Of a stretch of DNA of 64,000 bases, positions 9,489 to 19,548 are shown piece by piece (position 1 is the first letter of the stretch; each line of letters starts with the position of its first letter). The notes under the pieces are model-generated. The model made no database searches and had not been told where the DNA came from. It saw only the letters and a program-made list of their open reading frames with translations. The translations under genes and the position numbers were made by a program. This stretch comes from Bradyrhizobium ottawaense (GTDB lineage: Bacteria; Pseudomonadota; Alphaproteobacteria; Rhizobiales; Xanthobacteraceae), in the NCBI RefSeq assembly GCF_002278135.3, contig NZ_CP029425.2, positions 5,618,001-5,682,000 on the forward strand. Direction: 5' to 3'.

Positions 9489-10910
9489 TCAAGCCGGCCA
9501 GCGGGACAGGAGGTCGTGCGAGGCTTCGAACAGTGCGCTGACACGCAGCAATTCCGCATCGGCACGGAAGCGGCCGACGAGCTGAAGCCCGATCGGCAGG
9601 CCGTCGCGGCCGAAGCCAGAGGGCAGGCTGACGGCGGGATGGCCGGTCATGTTGAACGGCATGGTCCAGGGGAACCAATGCGGCCGGACGCTGTCGAAAT
9701 GCGCTCCGTCGATTTCGATGGTGCCGAACAGATCCTGCTTGATCGGCAGCGCGGTGCGCGTGAGCGTCGGCATCGCCAGGAAGTGTCCGCGCGCAAGCAG
9801 CGATTGCACGCGCCGAAACAGCGCGGTGCGCGCGAACATCGCCTCCTGATAGTCGACGCCGCTGACTTCGGTCGCAAGCGCGAGCTGCTTGAGGAAGGCC
9901 TCGCTCAGCTCGTCCTTGTGCTCGGCTGCGAGTTTTGCAAAGCGCGTGCGCCAGACCGTGTGGTTGATGGCGCGCCAGATCGGCTCGATGTCGAAACCGT
10001 CGCCGGAAAATTCCTCGAGCTCGGCGCCGAGCCCCGCCAGCCGGTCGAGGCTCGCCTTGAAGCTGGCTGCGACCTCGGCGGACACCGGACGGCCCGGCGG
10101 CGTCAGGCAGTACAGGATCCGCTGCCCGCGCAAATCGCCGCGCGGGGCGGCCGTGCCGATGAAATCGGGCACGGGAACGCCGATCGACCAGGGGTCGCAG
10201 GCATCGTCGCCTACCATCGCCTGCATCATCAACGCGGTGTCGGCGACGGTCCGCGTGGTCGGCGTGACATAGGTCTGGTTGCCGAACACATCCAGCGCCT
10301 GGCTGTGCGGGATCACACCGTTGCTCTGCTTCAAGCCGACCACGCCATTGCAGGCGGCGGGAATTCGCGTCGAGCCGCCGCCGTCGGTCGCGATCGCGAG
10401 CGGCGCGATGCCGCTGGCCACCGCCACCGCCGCGCCGCCGCTGGAGCCGCCGGAGGAACGGCACGCGTCCCAGGCATTGCGGGTGCGACCGAACAAAGGC
10501 GAATCCGTCAGGCACTTGCTGCCGAATTCCGGCGTCGTGGTCTTGCCGATCAGAATCGCGCCTTCGCTGCGCAGCCGCGCCACCGCGACGGCATCCTCGG
10601 TCGGCACATTGTCCTTGTAGGGAACGGCGCCAAAGGTGGTCTTGACGCCCTTGGTGTTGACGATGTCCTTGACGGTGACGGGGATGCCGTGGAGCAGGCC
10701 GAGCGGCTCGCCGGCCATTATTTTGCGCTCGGCGACGCGCGCCTGCGCCATCGCCTCGTCGCCACACAGCGTGATGAAACAGTTCAGCTCGGGCTGGAGC
10801 GCCTCGGCGCGCGCGAGCACGGCACTGATGATGTCGACGGGGGAAATCCGCTTTTCGGCGATGAGGCCGCGCAGTTCGGTTGCGGACAGCAGACAGGGAT
10901 CGCCGTTCAT
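9489..10910 (-). CDS. Amidase (amidase signature family)
   Basis: A 473-residue hydrolase of carboxylic amides. The Ser-cisSer-Lys triad is visible: Lys81 in VTVKDIVNTKG, the cis-Ser in GGSSGG near 156, and the nucleophile Ser180 in TDGGGSTRIPAA. Length fits the family (GatA-like amidases, 450-500). I start at the ATG at 10910, which has GGAG about 12 bases upstream. A start 13 codons earlier lacks a ribosome site. It heads the minus-strand operon with the dipeptide-type transporter and diverges from a LysR gene. Likely cytoplasmic, perhaps cleaving an imported amide or peptide-like compound. It is not a GatA of a GatCAB set, since gatB and gatC are absent. Confidence 0.9.
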   Translation of the reverse strand: MNGDPCLLSATELRGLIAEKRISPVDIISAVLARAEALQPELNCFITLCGDEAMAQARVAERKIMAGEPLGLLHGIPVTVKDIVNTKGVKTTFGAVPYKDNVPTEDAVAVARLRSEGAILIGKTTTPEFGSKCLTDSPLFGRTRNAWDACRSSGGSSGGAAVAVASGIAPLAIATDGGGSTRIPAACNGVVGLKQSNGVIPHSQALDVFGNQTYVTPTTRTVADTALMMQAMVGDDACDPWSIGVPVPDFIGTAAPRGDLRGQRILYCLTPPGRPVSAEVAASFKASLDRLAGLGAELEEFSGDGFDIEPIWRAINHTVWRTRFAKLAAEHKDELSEAFLKQLALATEVSGVDYQEAMFARTALFRRVQSLLARGHFLAMPTLTRTALPIKQDLFGTIEIDGAHFDSVRPHWFPWTMPFNMTGHPAVSLPSGFGRDGLPIGLQLVGRFRADAELLRVSALFEASHDLLSRWPA

Positions 10911-10992
10911 CGTCACATCACGCTCCGAAGCGGGCCGTCGTTGGCCCAAAGCATTGACAGCGAGAATGACAGTTTTGTTAACTCGCCGTCCA

Positions 10993-11027
10993 ATACGATT
11001 TTGGTCGCCAACCCATACGTTTTCGGT
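10993..11027. promoter_or_regulatory. 22-bp-spaced direct repeat in the LysR/amidase divergent promoter
   Basis: Two 13-bp copies of ATACGwTTTyGGT at 10993-11005 and 11015-11027 are spaced by 22 bp, two helical turns, directly before the LysR start. They sit between divergent genes, where a LysR protein normally binds. This is a candidate operator from sequence only. Confidence 0.4.
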
Positions 11028-11921
11028 ATGCCAATGGATCTACGCCGCCTCCGCTATTTCGTCGCTGTCGCCGAGACACGCAGCGTCGGCAAGGCCGCCG
11101 AGCGGCTACGGATGGCTCAGCCTCCGCTGTCCGTCCAGATCCGCAAGCTCGAGGCCGAGATCGGCGCGCCGCTGTTCCGCCGCGGCACCCGCGGCATGGA
11201 CCTGACCGAGGCCGGCCAGGCGCTGCTGGCGCGTGCGAGCGAAGCTCTGGCGCTGGCCGTCGACGGCGCCGAAGCCGCGCGCGCGGTCGCCGCCGGCAAG
11301 CGCGGGCGGCTCTCGGTCGGCTACATGTTCGTCCTGGCGAATGCGATGCTGCCGCGGCTCATCCCTGAGCTGCGCCGCTCGGTTCCGGGCGTCGATCTCG
11401 ACTTTGCCGAGCTCAGTGCATCGACGCGCGAGGCCAGACTGCTCGACCGCAGCGTCACGGTTGCGCTGTGCATGCCGGCCATCAACCATCCTGAGATCCA
11501 GGTGGCTCGGATCGGTGCGCAGCCATTTATGCTGGCAGTGCCGATCCGCTCGCCGCTCGCACGTCTCGGCGCCGTGCCGATGGCGCGGTTGCAGGGCCGT
11601 CCGCTGATCGCGTTGCCGCCTCCGGAGCAAGATCCCGCCTCCTCGGCGGTCGCGGCCCTGCTGCGCCGACATCAGATCGTGATGCCGATCGCGAGCCGGG
11701 TGGAGACGGTGCATTCGGCGATGAGCCTGGTGCTCGCCGGCGAAGGTCTTGCGATCGTGCCGGCCTGCGCCCAGCTCGGCGCGCCACGCGGCATCGTGTT
11801 CAGGCCGCTGCGCGATGCGGCCGATTCCATTGACATCGCGGTGTGCTGGCGGAGGGACTCCCAGAGCCCGCTGATCTCCAGGTTCATAAAATGCGCCGAG
11901 AAGGCCGTTGCGCGGATGTGA
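11028..11921 (+). CDS. LysR-family transcriptional regulator
   Basis: A 297-residue regulator. The N-terminal winged helix is intact (MDLRRLRYFVAVAE, SVGKAAERLRMAQPPLSVQIRKLE, GAPLFRRG), followed by a type 2 periplasmic-binding-like effector domain. Divergent from the amidase gene, so it probably controls the amidase-dipeptide transporter operon. Starts at 11028 or 11034 (two in-frame ATGs); neither has a good ribosome site, and MDLRRLRYF is the usual N-terminus. A repeated 13-bp motif lies immediately upstream. The end is only 7 bp from the convergent PfkB kinase gene. Confidence 0.92.
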   Translation: MPMDLRRLRYFVAVAETRSVGKAAERLRMAQPPLSVQIRKLEAEIGAPLFRRGTRGMDLTEAGQALLARASEALALAVDGAEAARAVAAGKRGRLSVGYMFVLANAMLPRLIPELRRSVPGVDLDFAELSASTREARLLDRSVTVALCMPAINHPEIQVARIGAQPFMLAVPIRSPLARLGAVPMARLQGRPLIALPPPEQDPASSAVAALLRRHQIVMPIASRVETVHSAMSLVLAGEGLAIVPACAQLGAPRGIVFRPLRDAADSIDIAVCWRRDSQSPLISRFIKCAEKAVARM

Positions 11922-11928
11922 GGCGGCG

Positions 11929-12864
11929 CTACCAGCTCCAATTGATCTCACGGCTCCAGGGCGGATCGGCGCCCGGGCGGGTGCAGGTCAGGCCGGCGCA
12001 ATTGGCGGCAAAGGACAGCGCCCGGCGGAGCTCGTCGACATTGATGTCTTTCAGTGCTTTCCGGGCAATGCGCTTCTGCTTGTGCAGGGCAAAGAGCAGC
12101 GCCGCCTGAAAACTGTCGCCCGCGCCGATCGTGTCGGCGACCTCGACCTTGGGCGCGGCGACCTCGATCTGCCCTGCCCCCGCGTGCCACGCGATCGCGC
12201 CGTTGTTGCCGCGGGTGATGACGACGAGGCTCGTGCCCTGCCCGAGCAGCGCATTCGCCCGCTGCTCGTAAGGCTCGTCGCCGAAGAGATAGGCGAAGTC
12301 GACGTCGGACATCTTGATGAGATCGGCGTGGCCAGCGAACTCGGCCATGCGCGCCATGTAAGCCGGCTTGTCCTTGACCAGATTGGGCCGGCAATTCGGA
12401 TCGAAGGAGACCGTCGATGACGCCCGCGCGTCCGCGATCAGGGCTGTCGTCTCCGCCGCGCCCTGGTCGTTGACGAGCGTGGTCGAGCCGACATGAACGG
12501 CTTCCACATTCGCGAACGGAATCGTCCCGCGCTGGTAGGTCCAGTTCCGCGTCGCGGTTCCCGCGTCGTAAAAGGCGTAGTGCGTCTCGCCCGCGACGAT
12601 GCGGACGAAAGCCAGCGTGGTCTGGTGATCACTGCGGGTGGCGAGATTGAGGTCGACGTTGGAGGCCGCCGCATGATCTGCGATCATCCGCCCGAACATA
12701 TCGGTCGAGATGCCGCCGACGAATCCGGTGGGTGCGCCCAGCCGGGCCATGCCGATGGCAACGTTGAGACAGGAGCCGCCGACGGCCGGCATCACTGCCT
12801 CGCGTCCTTGCGCATTTCGCGTCGGCACGAAATCGATCAGCGCGTCACCGCAGGCAATCAGCAT
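11929..12864 (-). CDS. PfkB-family carbohydrate kinase, fructokinase-like
   Basis: A 311-residue sugar kinase. The N-terminus MLIACGDALIDFVP, the glycine-rich VGGSCLNVAIGMARLG and the C-terminal signature DTIGAGDSFQAALL, with the catalytic Asp in GAGD, define the ribokinase/PfkB fold. Best fit is fructokinase, making fructose 6-phosphate. ATG at 12864 with GAGAGG nine bases upstream; a TTG three codons earlier overlaps the FGGY stop. Last gene of the polyol operon. In rhizobial sorbitol/mannitol loci a fructokinase handles the fructose made by the polyol dehydrogenase. Confidence 0.88.
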   Translation of the reverse strand: MLIACGDALIDFVPTRNAQGREAVMPAVGGSCLNVAIGMARLGAPTGFVGGISTDMFGRMIADHAAASNVDLNLATRSDHQTTLAFVRIVAGETHYAFYDAGTATRNWTYQRGTIPFANVEAVHVGSTTLVNDQGAAETTALIADARASSTVSFDPNCRPNLVKDKPAYMARMAEFAGHADLIKMSDVDFAYLFGDEPYEQRANALLGQGTSLVVITRGNNGAIAWHAGAGQIEVAAPKVEVADTIGAGDSFQAALLFALHKQKRIARKALKDINVDELRRALSFAANCAGLTCTRPGADPPWSREINWSW

Positions 12865-12869
12865 GTTCG

Positions 12870-14516
12870 TCAACCTCTCGCGATGTCGGCCATCGCCGCG
12901 CGGCTGCCGCGATCGACGTCGCGCAGGAGCTTATAGACCTCCCGTTTGCGGGTGTGAAACGCGGCCATGTCGGGCGCGGTCGGCTCGCTCTTCCGTCCCA
13001 GCGCCGACATCTTTGCCATGGTCTCGCCGATCGAGGCATAGGCGCCGCCGGCCACCGCCCCCAGCATCGCAGCCCCCAGCAGCACCGGCTCCCTGGTCTG
13101 AGGCAGCGCGACGGTGAGGCCTGTCGTATCCGCCATGATCTGCCGCACCAGCGGGCTGCGGCTCGCACCGCCCCCCATGATCATGATGCTGGAGCGAACG
13201 CCATGCGCGGCAAAAGCCTCGATCACCTCGGCGAGCCCATAAGCAAGCCCGCACAGGCCGGCGACGAACAGCCGCTCCATCGCGGCGATGTCGGTGTCGA
13301 GATCGAGGCCCGCGATCACCGCGCGCGTATCAGGGTCGGCATAGGGCGAGCGGTTGCCGATGAATTCGGGGAGAACATGGATGTCGCGGGCGAGCAGCGC
13401 GGCACGGCTGGCGCTGCCTGCGCGCGCGATGATGCGGCGCTCGAGGAAGTCGATGAGGTCGAGGCCCTCGCTGCGCGCCGCCGCGCTCGCCTCGGTGTGG
13501 CCCGGATGCGACTTGAGCAGATGGTCGATCGCCGCCCCCGCGGCCGACTGGCCGCCCTCGTTGAGCCAGAAATCAGGAACCATGCCGGAATAATAAGGCC
13601 CCCACACGCCGGGAACGAAGCACGGCTCCGTCGTCGTCGCCATGATGCAGGCCGACGTTCCCATGATGTAGGCAAGCCGGTCACTGACATCGCTCGCCCC
13701 GCCCGATCCGTCGCGGCCGCCGATCGCGCCAATGCCGCCGGCATGGGCATCGATCAGCGAAGCGCCGACCGGTATGCCCGGCGACAGGCCGAGCTCGGCA
13801 GCAGCTATACGGGTGAGCCCCGCACCGAGCCGCGTGCCGGGGGCGACGATCTCGGTGCCGATGCGGGCGTATTTCTCGTTGACGAAATCAGACAGGCCGA
13901 TGCGCTTGAAGAATTGCGCGCTCCAGCCGCCGCGATCATGGGCGAGATAGTTCCATTTGCAGGTGACGGTGCAGGTCGAGCGCTGGAGCGAGCCGGTCGC
14001 GCGCCAGGTCAGATAATCCGCGAGATCGAAGAAGTGGCCCGCGGCGTCGAAGCTCGCGCGCAGATGCCGCTTCAGCCATAGCAGCTTCGGCATCTCCATC
14101 TCTGGCGAGATCGAGCCACCGACATAGCGCAGCACGGCGTCCTCGGTCTCGTTGATCAGCCGCGCCTCGGCGATGGCGCGATGATCCATCCAGACGATGA
14201 CATTGCGTTGCTTGTCGCCGGATGCGCTGACCGTGAGCGGCTCGCCCTGCCTGTCGAGGACAACCAGCGAACAGGTCGCGTCAAAGCCGATGCCGCCGAC
14301 GCTGTCGGGCGCGATGGCGGCTTCCGCCATCGCGGCCCGCACCGATGTCGCGCAGGCGTCCCAGATGTCCTGGGACGATTGCTCGACGATATCGCCGGCC
14401 TCGTGCCAGATCCGGATCGGATGCCGGGCGGTGGCCAAAAGCGTGCCGGCCTCGTCAAACACTCCGGCACGCGTGCTCGTGGTCCCCACGTCGACGCCGA
14501 TATACGCTCGCGGCAT
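12870..14516 (-). CDS. FGGY-family carbohydrate kinase, ribulokinase-like
   Basis: A 548-residue kinase. Domain I opens with YIGVDVGTTSTRAGVFD (phosphate 1 loop). Domain II carries GSISPEMEMPKLLWLKRHL and the late ATP-binding GGGASRSPLVRQIMAD. Length and motifs fit the FGGY carbohydrate-kinase-domain (D-ribulokinase, YDR109C-like) branch better than xylulokinase or glycerol kinase. I start at the ATG at 14516, with GGGAG five bases upstream, rather than 21 codons earlier. It lies between the SDR dehydrogenase and the PfkB kinase. A ketopentose such as ribulose or xylulose from a pentitol is the likely substrate (inference). Confidence 0.88.
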   Translation of the reverse strand: MPRAYIGVDVGTTSTRAGVFDEAGTLLATARHPIRIWHEAGDIVEQSSQDIWDACATSVRAAMAEAAIAPDSVGGIGFDATCSLVVLDRQGEPLTVSASGDKQRNVIVWMDHRAIAEARLINETEDAVLRYVGGSISPEMEMPKLLWLKRHLRASFDAAGHFFDLADYLTWRATGSLQRSTCTVTCKWNYLAHDRGGWSAQFFKRIGLSDFVNEKYARIGTEIVAPGTRLGAGLTRIAAAELGLSPGIPVGASLIDAHAGGIGAIGGRDGSGGASDVSDRLAYIMGTSACIMATTTEPCFVPGVWGPYYSGMVPDFWLNEGGQSAAGAAIDHLLKSHPGHTEASAAARSEGLDLIDFLERRIIARAGSASRAALLARDIHVLPEFIGNRSPYADPDTRAVIAGLDLDTDIAAMERLFVAGLCGLAYGLAEVIEAFAAHGVRSSIMIMGGGASRSPLVRQIMADTTGLTVALPQTREPVLLGAAMLGAVAGGAYASIGETMAKMSALGRKSEPTAPDMAAFHTRKREVYKLLRDVDRGSRAAMADIARG

Positions 14517-14556
14517 TGTCGCTCCCGGTCGCTTTCCGTCAGCTTTGACGGTGAGC

Positions 14557-15330
14557 CTACCAGCAAGTATAGCCGCCATCCACCAGCACGATGCTGCCGG
14601 TCATCAGGCTCGCGGCCTCCGACGAGAGGAACAGCACGACCGAGGCGATCTCCTCGACCTGCCCCATCCGCGCCATCGGGGTTCCGCCGATCCAGGCGTC
14701 GTACATTTTGGCGTTACTCTTCACGAAAGCGTTGAGCGGCGTCTCGATATAGGTCGGCGCCACCGCATTGACGCGGATGCCGCGCGCGCCCCATTCGGCG
14801 GCCAGCGATTTGGTCAAATGATGCACCCCCGCCTTGGAGGCATTGTAGAAGCACTGCTCCTGCGGCTTGTTGACGATGAAGCCGGACATCGAGCCGACAT
14901 TGACGATGGCGCCGCTTTTCGCCTTCAGCATGTGCTTGCCGAACTCGCGGCAGCACCAGAAGGTGCCGTTGAGATTGACGTCGATGACGTTGAGCCAGTG
15001 CTCGTCGGTCACGGTCTCCGCCGGGGTTTCGCTGCGGGCGATGCCGGCATTGTTGACGAGGATGTCGACCTTGCCATGGCGGGCGACAAGGTCGTTCGCG
15101 ACCTCCGCCACGCGCTTGGTGTCGGTCACGTCCATGATCGCGGTCTCCACGTCAAAGCCCTTCGCCTTCAGGCTGGCCTTGGCGCTGTCGGCGACCTTGC
15201 TGTCGCGGTCGCCGATGATGACCCTGGCGCCGGCTTCGGCCAGCGCTTCCGCGCAACCAAGGCCGATGCCCTGCCCGCCGCCGGTGATGAACGCGGTCTT
15301 GCCGTTCAGCTTGAATTTTTCCAGGTACAT
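14557..15330 (-). CDS. Short-chain dehydrogenase/reductase, probable polyol dehydrogenase
   Basis: A 257-residue classical SDR. The cofactor loop TGGGQGIG lies near residue 16, NNAGIA near 95, the catalytic Ser in NVGSMSG, and the YxxxK pair in FYNASKAGV. The Asp in IGDRD after the second strand suggests NAD preference. ATG at 15330 with GGAAAG upstream; the longer frame has no ribosome site. It follows the transporter ATPase by 31 bp and precedes two kinases, so it most likely oxidises the imported polyol to a ketose. The substrate among sorbitol, mannitol, galactitol, ribitol or arabitol cannot be told. Confidence 0.9.
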   Translation of the reverse strand: MYLEKFKLNGKTAFITGGGQGIGLGCAEALAEAGARVIIGDRDSKVADSAKASLKAKGFDVETAIMDVTDTKRVAEVANDLVARHGKVDILVNNAGIARSETPAETVTDEHWLNVIDVNLNGTFWCCREFGKHMLKAKSGAIVNVGSMSGFIVNKPQEQCFYNASKAGVHHLTKSLAAEWGARGIRVNAVAPTYIETPLNAFVKSNAKMYDAWIGGTPMARMGQVEEIASVVLFLSSEAASLMTGSIVLVDGGYTCW

Positions 15331-15361
15331 GGTGATCTTTCCGTTTCTTGCCGTTTTCTTG

Positions 15362-16369
<1,008 letters not shown>

Positions 16370-16384
16370 GATCCGGCAGCCCCT

Positions 16385-17215
16385 CTACTTCACCGCGCCG
16401 AAGGTGAGCCCGCGCACGAGCTGCTTCTGGCTGAACCAACCGAGGACGAGAATGGGCGCGATCGCCAGCGTCGAGGCCGCCGACAGCTTTGCCCAGAACA
16501 GCCCTTCCGGGCTCGAATAGGAGGCGATGAACGTGGTGAGGGGCGCCGCGTTCGAGGTGGACAGGTTGAGCGTCCAGAACGCCTCGTTCCAGGCGAGGAT
16601 CAGATTGAGCAGCATGGTGGAAGCCAGCCCCGGGATCGCCATCGGCGTCAGCACGTAGACGAGCTCGCGGCCGATGGTGGCGCCGTCCATGCGCGCGGCT
16701 TCAAGGATGTCGCGCGGGATCTCCTTGAAATAGGTGAACAGCATCCAGATCACGATCGGCAAGTTTCCGAGACACAGGATGAAGACGAGGCCGATGCGGG
16801 AATCGAGCAGGCCGAAGGTCTTGTAGATCAGGTAGATCGGCACCAGCACGCCGACCGGCGGCATCATCTTGGTCGAGAGCATCCAGAGCAGGATGTCCTT
16901 GGTGCGCTTGGTCGGCGAGAACGCCATCGACCAGGCCGCCGGGATCGCGATCAGAAGCGCAATCAGCGTCGAGCCGCCTGCGATGATGACCGAGTTCATG
17001 GCGTGGTGGAAATAGTCGCTGCGCTCCTGCACGGTCGCATAGTTTTCGGTAGTCCAGTGGAAGAACAGAAAGGATGGCGGGATGGCGAAGGCCTCCAGCT
17101 CGGTCTTGAAGCTCGCCAGCACCATCCAGAGAATCGGGAAGAAGATCAGGAAGCCGAACAGCCAGGCCACCGCCGTCGAGACCACCACCCGCCGCGTCGT
17201 CGCCATCCGTGCCAT
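16385..17215 (-). CDS. Polyol/sugar ABC transporter permease (SmoG type)
   Basis: A 276-residue CUT1 inner-membrane permease of the MalG side. The first helix AVAWLFGFLIFFPILWMVLASFKT and the HWTTENY segment are typical of mannitol/sorbitol permeases. The EAA loop is DILEAARMDGATIGRELVYV near residue 170. Six membrane segments are predictable by eye. The gene starts 3 bp after the stop of the partner permease. Confidence 0.92.
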   Translation of the reverse strand: MARMATTRRVVVSTAVAWLFGFLIFFPILWMVLASFKTELEAFAIPPSFLFFHWTTENYATVQERSDYFHHAMNSVIIAGGSTLIALLIAIPAAWSMAFSPTKRTKDILLWMLSTKMMPPVGVLVPIYLIYKTFGLLDSRIGLVFILCLGNLPIVIWMLFTYFKEIPRDILEAARMDGATIGRELVYVLTPMAIPGLASTMLLNLILAWNEAFWTLNLSTSNAAPLTTFIASYSSPEGLFWAKLSAASTLAIAPILVLGWFSQKQLVRGLTFGAVK

Positions 17216-17218
17216 GCT

Positions 17219-18091
17219 TCAAGCCTCCAGATTGCGGCCGACGATGCGGACGAGGAAGAAGGCGACGACATTGGCGATCACCACCGCGACGAGGCCGCCC
17301 GCGGAGGCGCTGCCGACGTCGAACTGGATCAGCGCCTGCGAATAGATCAGGAAAGCGATGTTGGTGGTCGACAGCCCCGGGCCACCGCCCGTAGTGACAT
17401 AAATTTCCGCAAAGACCGTGAGCAGGAAGATCGTCTCGATCAGGATCACCACGGTGATGGGCCGCGCCAAGTGCGGCAGCGTGATGTAGATGAAGGTCGA
17501 GACGGCGCTGGCGCCGTCCATCTCGGCGGCCTCCTTCTGCTCCTCGTCGAGCGACTGCAGCGCGGTGAGCAGGATCAGCGTCGCGAAGGGCAGCCATTGC
17601 CACGTCACGATCAGGATGACGGCAAACAGCGGCAAATCGTTGAACCAGTCGATCGGCGTCAGATGGAACAGCGAGGCGAGCCAGGCGAACAGGCCGGACA
17701 CCGGGTGCATCAACAAATTCTTCCAGACCAGCGCGCTCACCGTCGGCATCACGAAGAACGGCGCGATCACCATCAGCCGCACGAAATTGCGGCCGATGAC
17801 CGGCTGGTCCATCAAGAGCGCCAGGGGAATGCCGAGCAGGATCGTCAGCGCGAGCACGGAGCCGACCAGCACCAGCGTGTTCTGGAGCGAGGCCAGGAAG
17901 GCGGGATCGGTGAGGAAGTAGCGGAAGTTCTCCAGCCCGACGAATGATTCCGAGCCGGGATCGAGCAGGCTGTAATGCAGCGTCGAGAAATAGATCGTCA
18001 GCGCCAGCGGGACGATCATCCAGATGAACAGCAGCCCGACGGCCGGCGTCAGGAGCGAGCGCGCAAGAGTCTGCGTCTGCCGGGTTGCCAT
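17219..18091 (-). CDS. Polyol/sugar ABC transporter permease (SmoF type)
   Basis: A 290-residue CUT1 permease of the MalF side. It has a first hydrophobic helix (SLLTPAVGLLFIWMIVPLAL), the SFVGLENFRYFLTDPAF segment common to this class, and the EAA loop EQKEAAEMDGASAVSTF near residue 195. ATG at 18091 with GGAGAAG seven bases upstream; a longer start lacks a ribosome site. It pairs with the SmoG-type permease and follows the binding protein gene by 85 bp. Confidence 0.92.
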   Translation of the reverse strand: MATRQTQTLARSLLTPAVGLLFIWMIVPLALTIYFSTLHYSLLDPGSESFVGLENFRYFLTDPAFLASLQNTLVLVGSVLALTILLGIPLALLMDQPVIGRNFVRLMVIAPFFVMPTVSALVWKNLLMHPVSGLFAWLASLFHLTPIDWFNDLPLFAVILIVTWQWLPFATLILLTALQSLDEEQKEAAEMDGASAVSTFIYITLPHLARPITVVILIETIFLLTVFAEIYVTTGGGPGLSTTNIAFLIYSQALIQFDVGSASAGGLVAVVIANVVAFFLVRIVGRNLEA

Positions 18092-18176
18092 CAACGCTTC
18101 TCCACTGGCGGGAAGAAGGCGGCCATCCATGACGCTGGATGGCCGCAAGTCTGAGCTCAGGAGGAAGAGCTCGGGT

Positions 18177-19490
18177 TCACTTGATGTAGCCGGCGCGCTT
18201 CATCTCGCGCTCGGTCGCGGACTGCGCGGCGGTCAGCGCGGCATCGACCGTCATCGAGCCCGCAAGCGCGGCGGAGAATTGCTGGCCGACCTGGGTGCCG
18301 ATGCCCTGGAATTCGGGGATCGCAGCGTATTGCACGCCGACATAAGGCACCGGCTTCACCGTCGGCTTGTTCGGATCGGCCGCGTCGATCGAGGCCAGCG
18401 TCAGCTTGGCGAACGGGGCGACCTTCAGATATTCATCGTTCTTGTAAAGCGAGGTCCGCGTGCCCGGCGGCACGTTGGCCCAGCCCTCCTTCGATGCCAC
18501 GAGCTTGGTGTAGTCCTTGCTCGTCGCCCAGGCGATGAACTTCTCGGCGGCTTCCATCTTCTTGGATCCGGCGGGGATCGCGAGATTCCAGGCCCACAGC
18601 CAGTTGGCGTTCTTGCCGAGCCCGGTGTTGGGCGCGAGCGCAAAGCCGACCTTGTCGGCGACCTTGGAATCCTTCGGATTGGTGACGAAGGACGCCGCCA
18701 CCGTGGCGTCGATCCACATCGCGCATTTGCCGGCGTTGAACAGCGCCAGATTCTCGTTGAAGCCGTTGGAGCTTGCGCCGGGAGGGCCGGCTTCCTTCAT
18801 CAGATTGACGTAGGTCGTGAGCGTCGTCTTCCATTCCGGCGTGTTGAACTGCGGCTCCCATTTCTCATCGAACCAGCGCGCACCGTAGGAATTGGCCATC
18901 GCGGAGAGGAACGCCATGTTCTCGCCCCAGCCGGCCTTGCCGCGCAGGCAAATGCCATAGGTGCCGGCGCTCTTGTCGGTGAGCTTCTTCGCGGCATCGA
19001 CTACGAAATCCCAGGTCGGCTTCTCCGGCATCTTCAGGCCGGCCTTGTCGAACAGATCGGTGCGATACATCACCATCGAGCTCTCGCCGTAGAACGGCGC
19101 GGCATAGAGCTTGCCGTCGGCGGTGACCGCGTCCTTGATCCTGGGCAAGAGGTCGGCGACGTCGTAATCGGCGCCGAGATTGGCGAGCGGCACCAGCCAG
19201 CCCTTCTTGGCCCAGATCGGCACCTCATAGGTGCCGATGGTGAGCACGTCGAACTGACCGCCCTTGGTGGCGATGTCGGTGGTGACGCGCTGACGCAGCA
19301 CGTTCTCCTCCAACGTCACCCACTTCACGGCGATATCCGGGTACTTCTTGGTGAACTCGGCCGTCAGCCCCTGCATGCGGATCATGTCGCCATTGTTGAC
19401 GGTGGCGATCGTCAGGGTCGTTTCGGCCATCGCGGGGACGGCCAACAACAGAACAGACGCGCCGCAGACGGCGCCCAAGACATGTTTCAC
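18177..19490 (-). CDS. Polyol/sugar ABC transporter substrate-binding protein (SmoE type)
   Basis: A 437-residue periplasmic binding protein of the SBP_bac_1 family. It starts at a GTG (19488-19490) with GGGAGGT four to five bases upstream. The signal peptide (LGAVCGASVLLLAVPAMA) is cleaved around residue 22, before ETTLTIATVNNGDM. The mature body carries binding-protein landmarks (KYPDIAVKWV, FDVLTIGTYEVPIWAKKGWL, LYAAPFYGESSMVMYRTDLF), which resemble sorbitol/mannitol binders. First gene of the transporter block, directly behind the dyad operator at 19516-19548. Confidence 0.93.
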   Translation of the reverse strand: MKHVLGAVCGASVLLLAVPAMAETTLTIATVNNGDMIRMQGLTAEFTKKYPDIAVKWVTLEENVLRQRVTTDIATKGGQFDVLTIGTYEVPIWAKKGWLVPLANLGADYDVADLLPRIKDAVTADGKLYAAPFYGESSMVMYRTDLFDKAGLKMPEKPTWDFVVDAAKKLTDKSAGTYGICLRGKAGWGENMAFLSAMANSYGARWFDEKWEPQFNTPEWKTTLTTYVNLMKEAGPPGASSNGFNENLALFNAGKCAMWIDATVAASFVTNPKDSKVADKVGFALAPNTGLGKNANWLWAWNLAIPAGSKKMEAAEKFIAWATSKDYTKLVASKEGWANVPPGTRTSLYKNDEYLKVAPFAKLTLASIDAADPNKPTVKPVPYVGVQYAAIPEFQGIGTQVGQQFSAALAGSMTVDAALTAAQSATEREMKRAGYIK

Positions 19491-19515
19491 GGTGACCTCC
19501 CTCAAACTCGCGTTT

Positions 19516-19548
19516 TGAGCATATGCCCACGCGTTGGGCGTATGTTCA
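19516..19548. promoter_or_regulatory. 33-bp dyad operator overlapping the polyol operon promoter
   Basis: Fourteen-bp arms TGAGCATATGCCCA and TGGGCGTATGTTCA, 12 of 14 positions complementary, flank a CGCGT centre. On the minus strand TTGAAC, 18 bases and CATATG could form the -35 and -10 of the substrate-binding-protein promoter, so the dyad covers it. The neighbouring SorC-family regulator is the obvious ligand. The site lies 26 bases before the GTG start. Confidence 0.6.

Noticed and set aside
9489-10910. GatA subunit of the amidotransferase GatCAB
   Set aside because: No gatB or gatC nearby, and the operon context is a transporter and LysR regulator, so a catabolic amidase is more likely.
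8382-11921. A plus-strand open frame of about 1,180 codons running into the LysR gene
   Set aside because: Everything before about 11028 lies antisense to the permease and amidase genes and is Arg/Asp/Gln-rich low-complexity translation. Only the C-terminal part is the real LysR protein.
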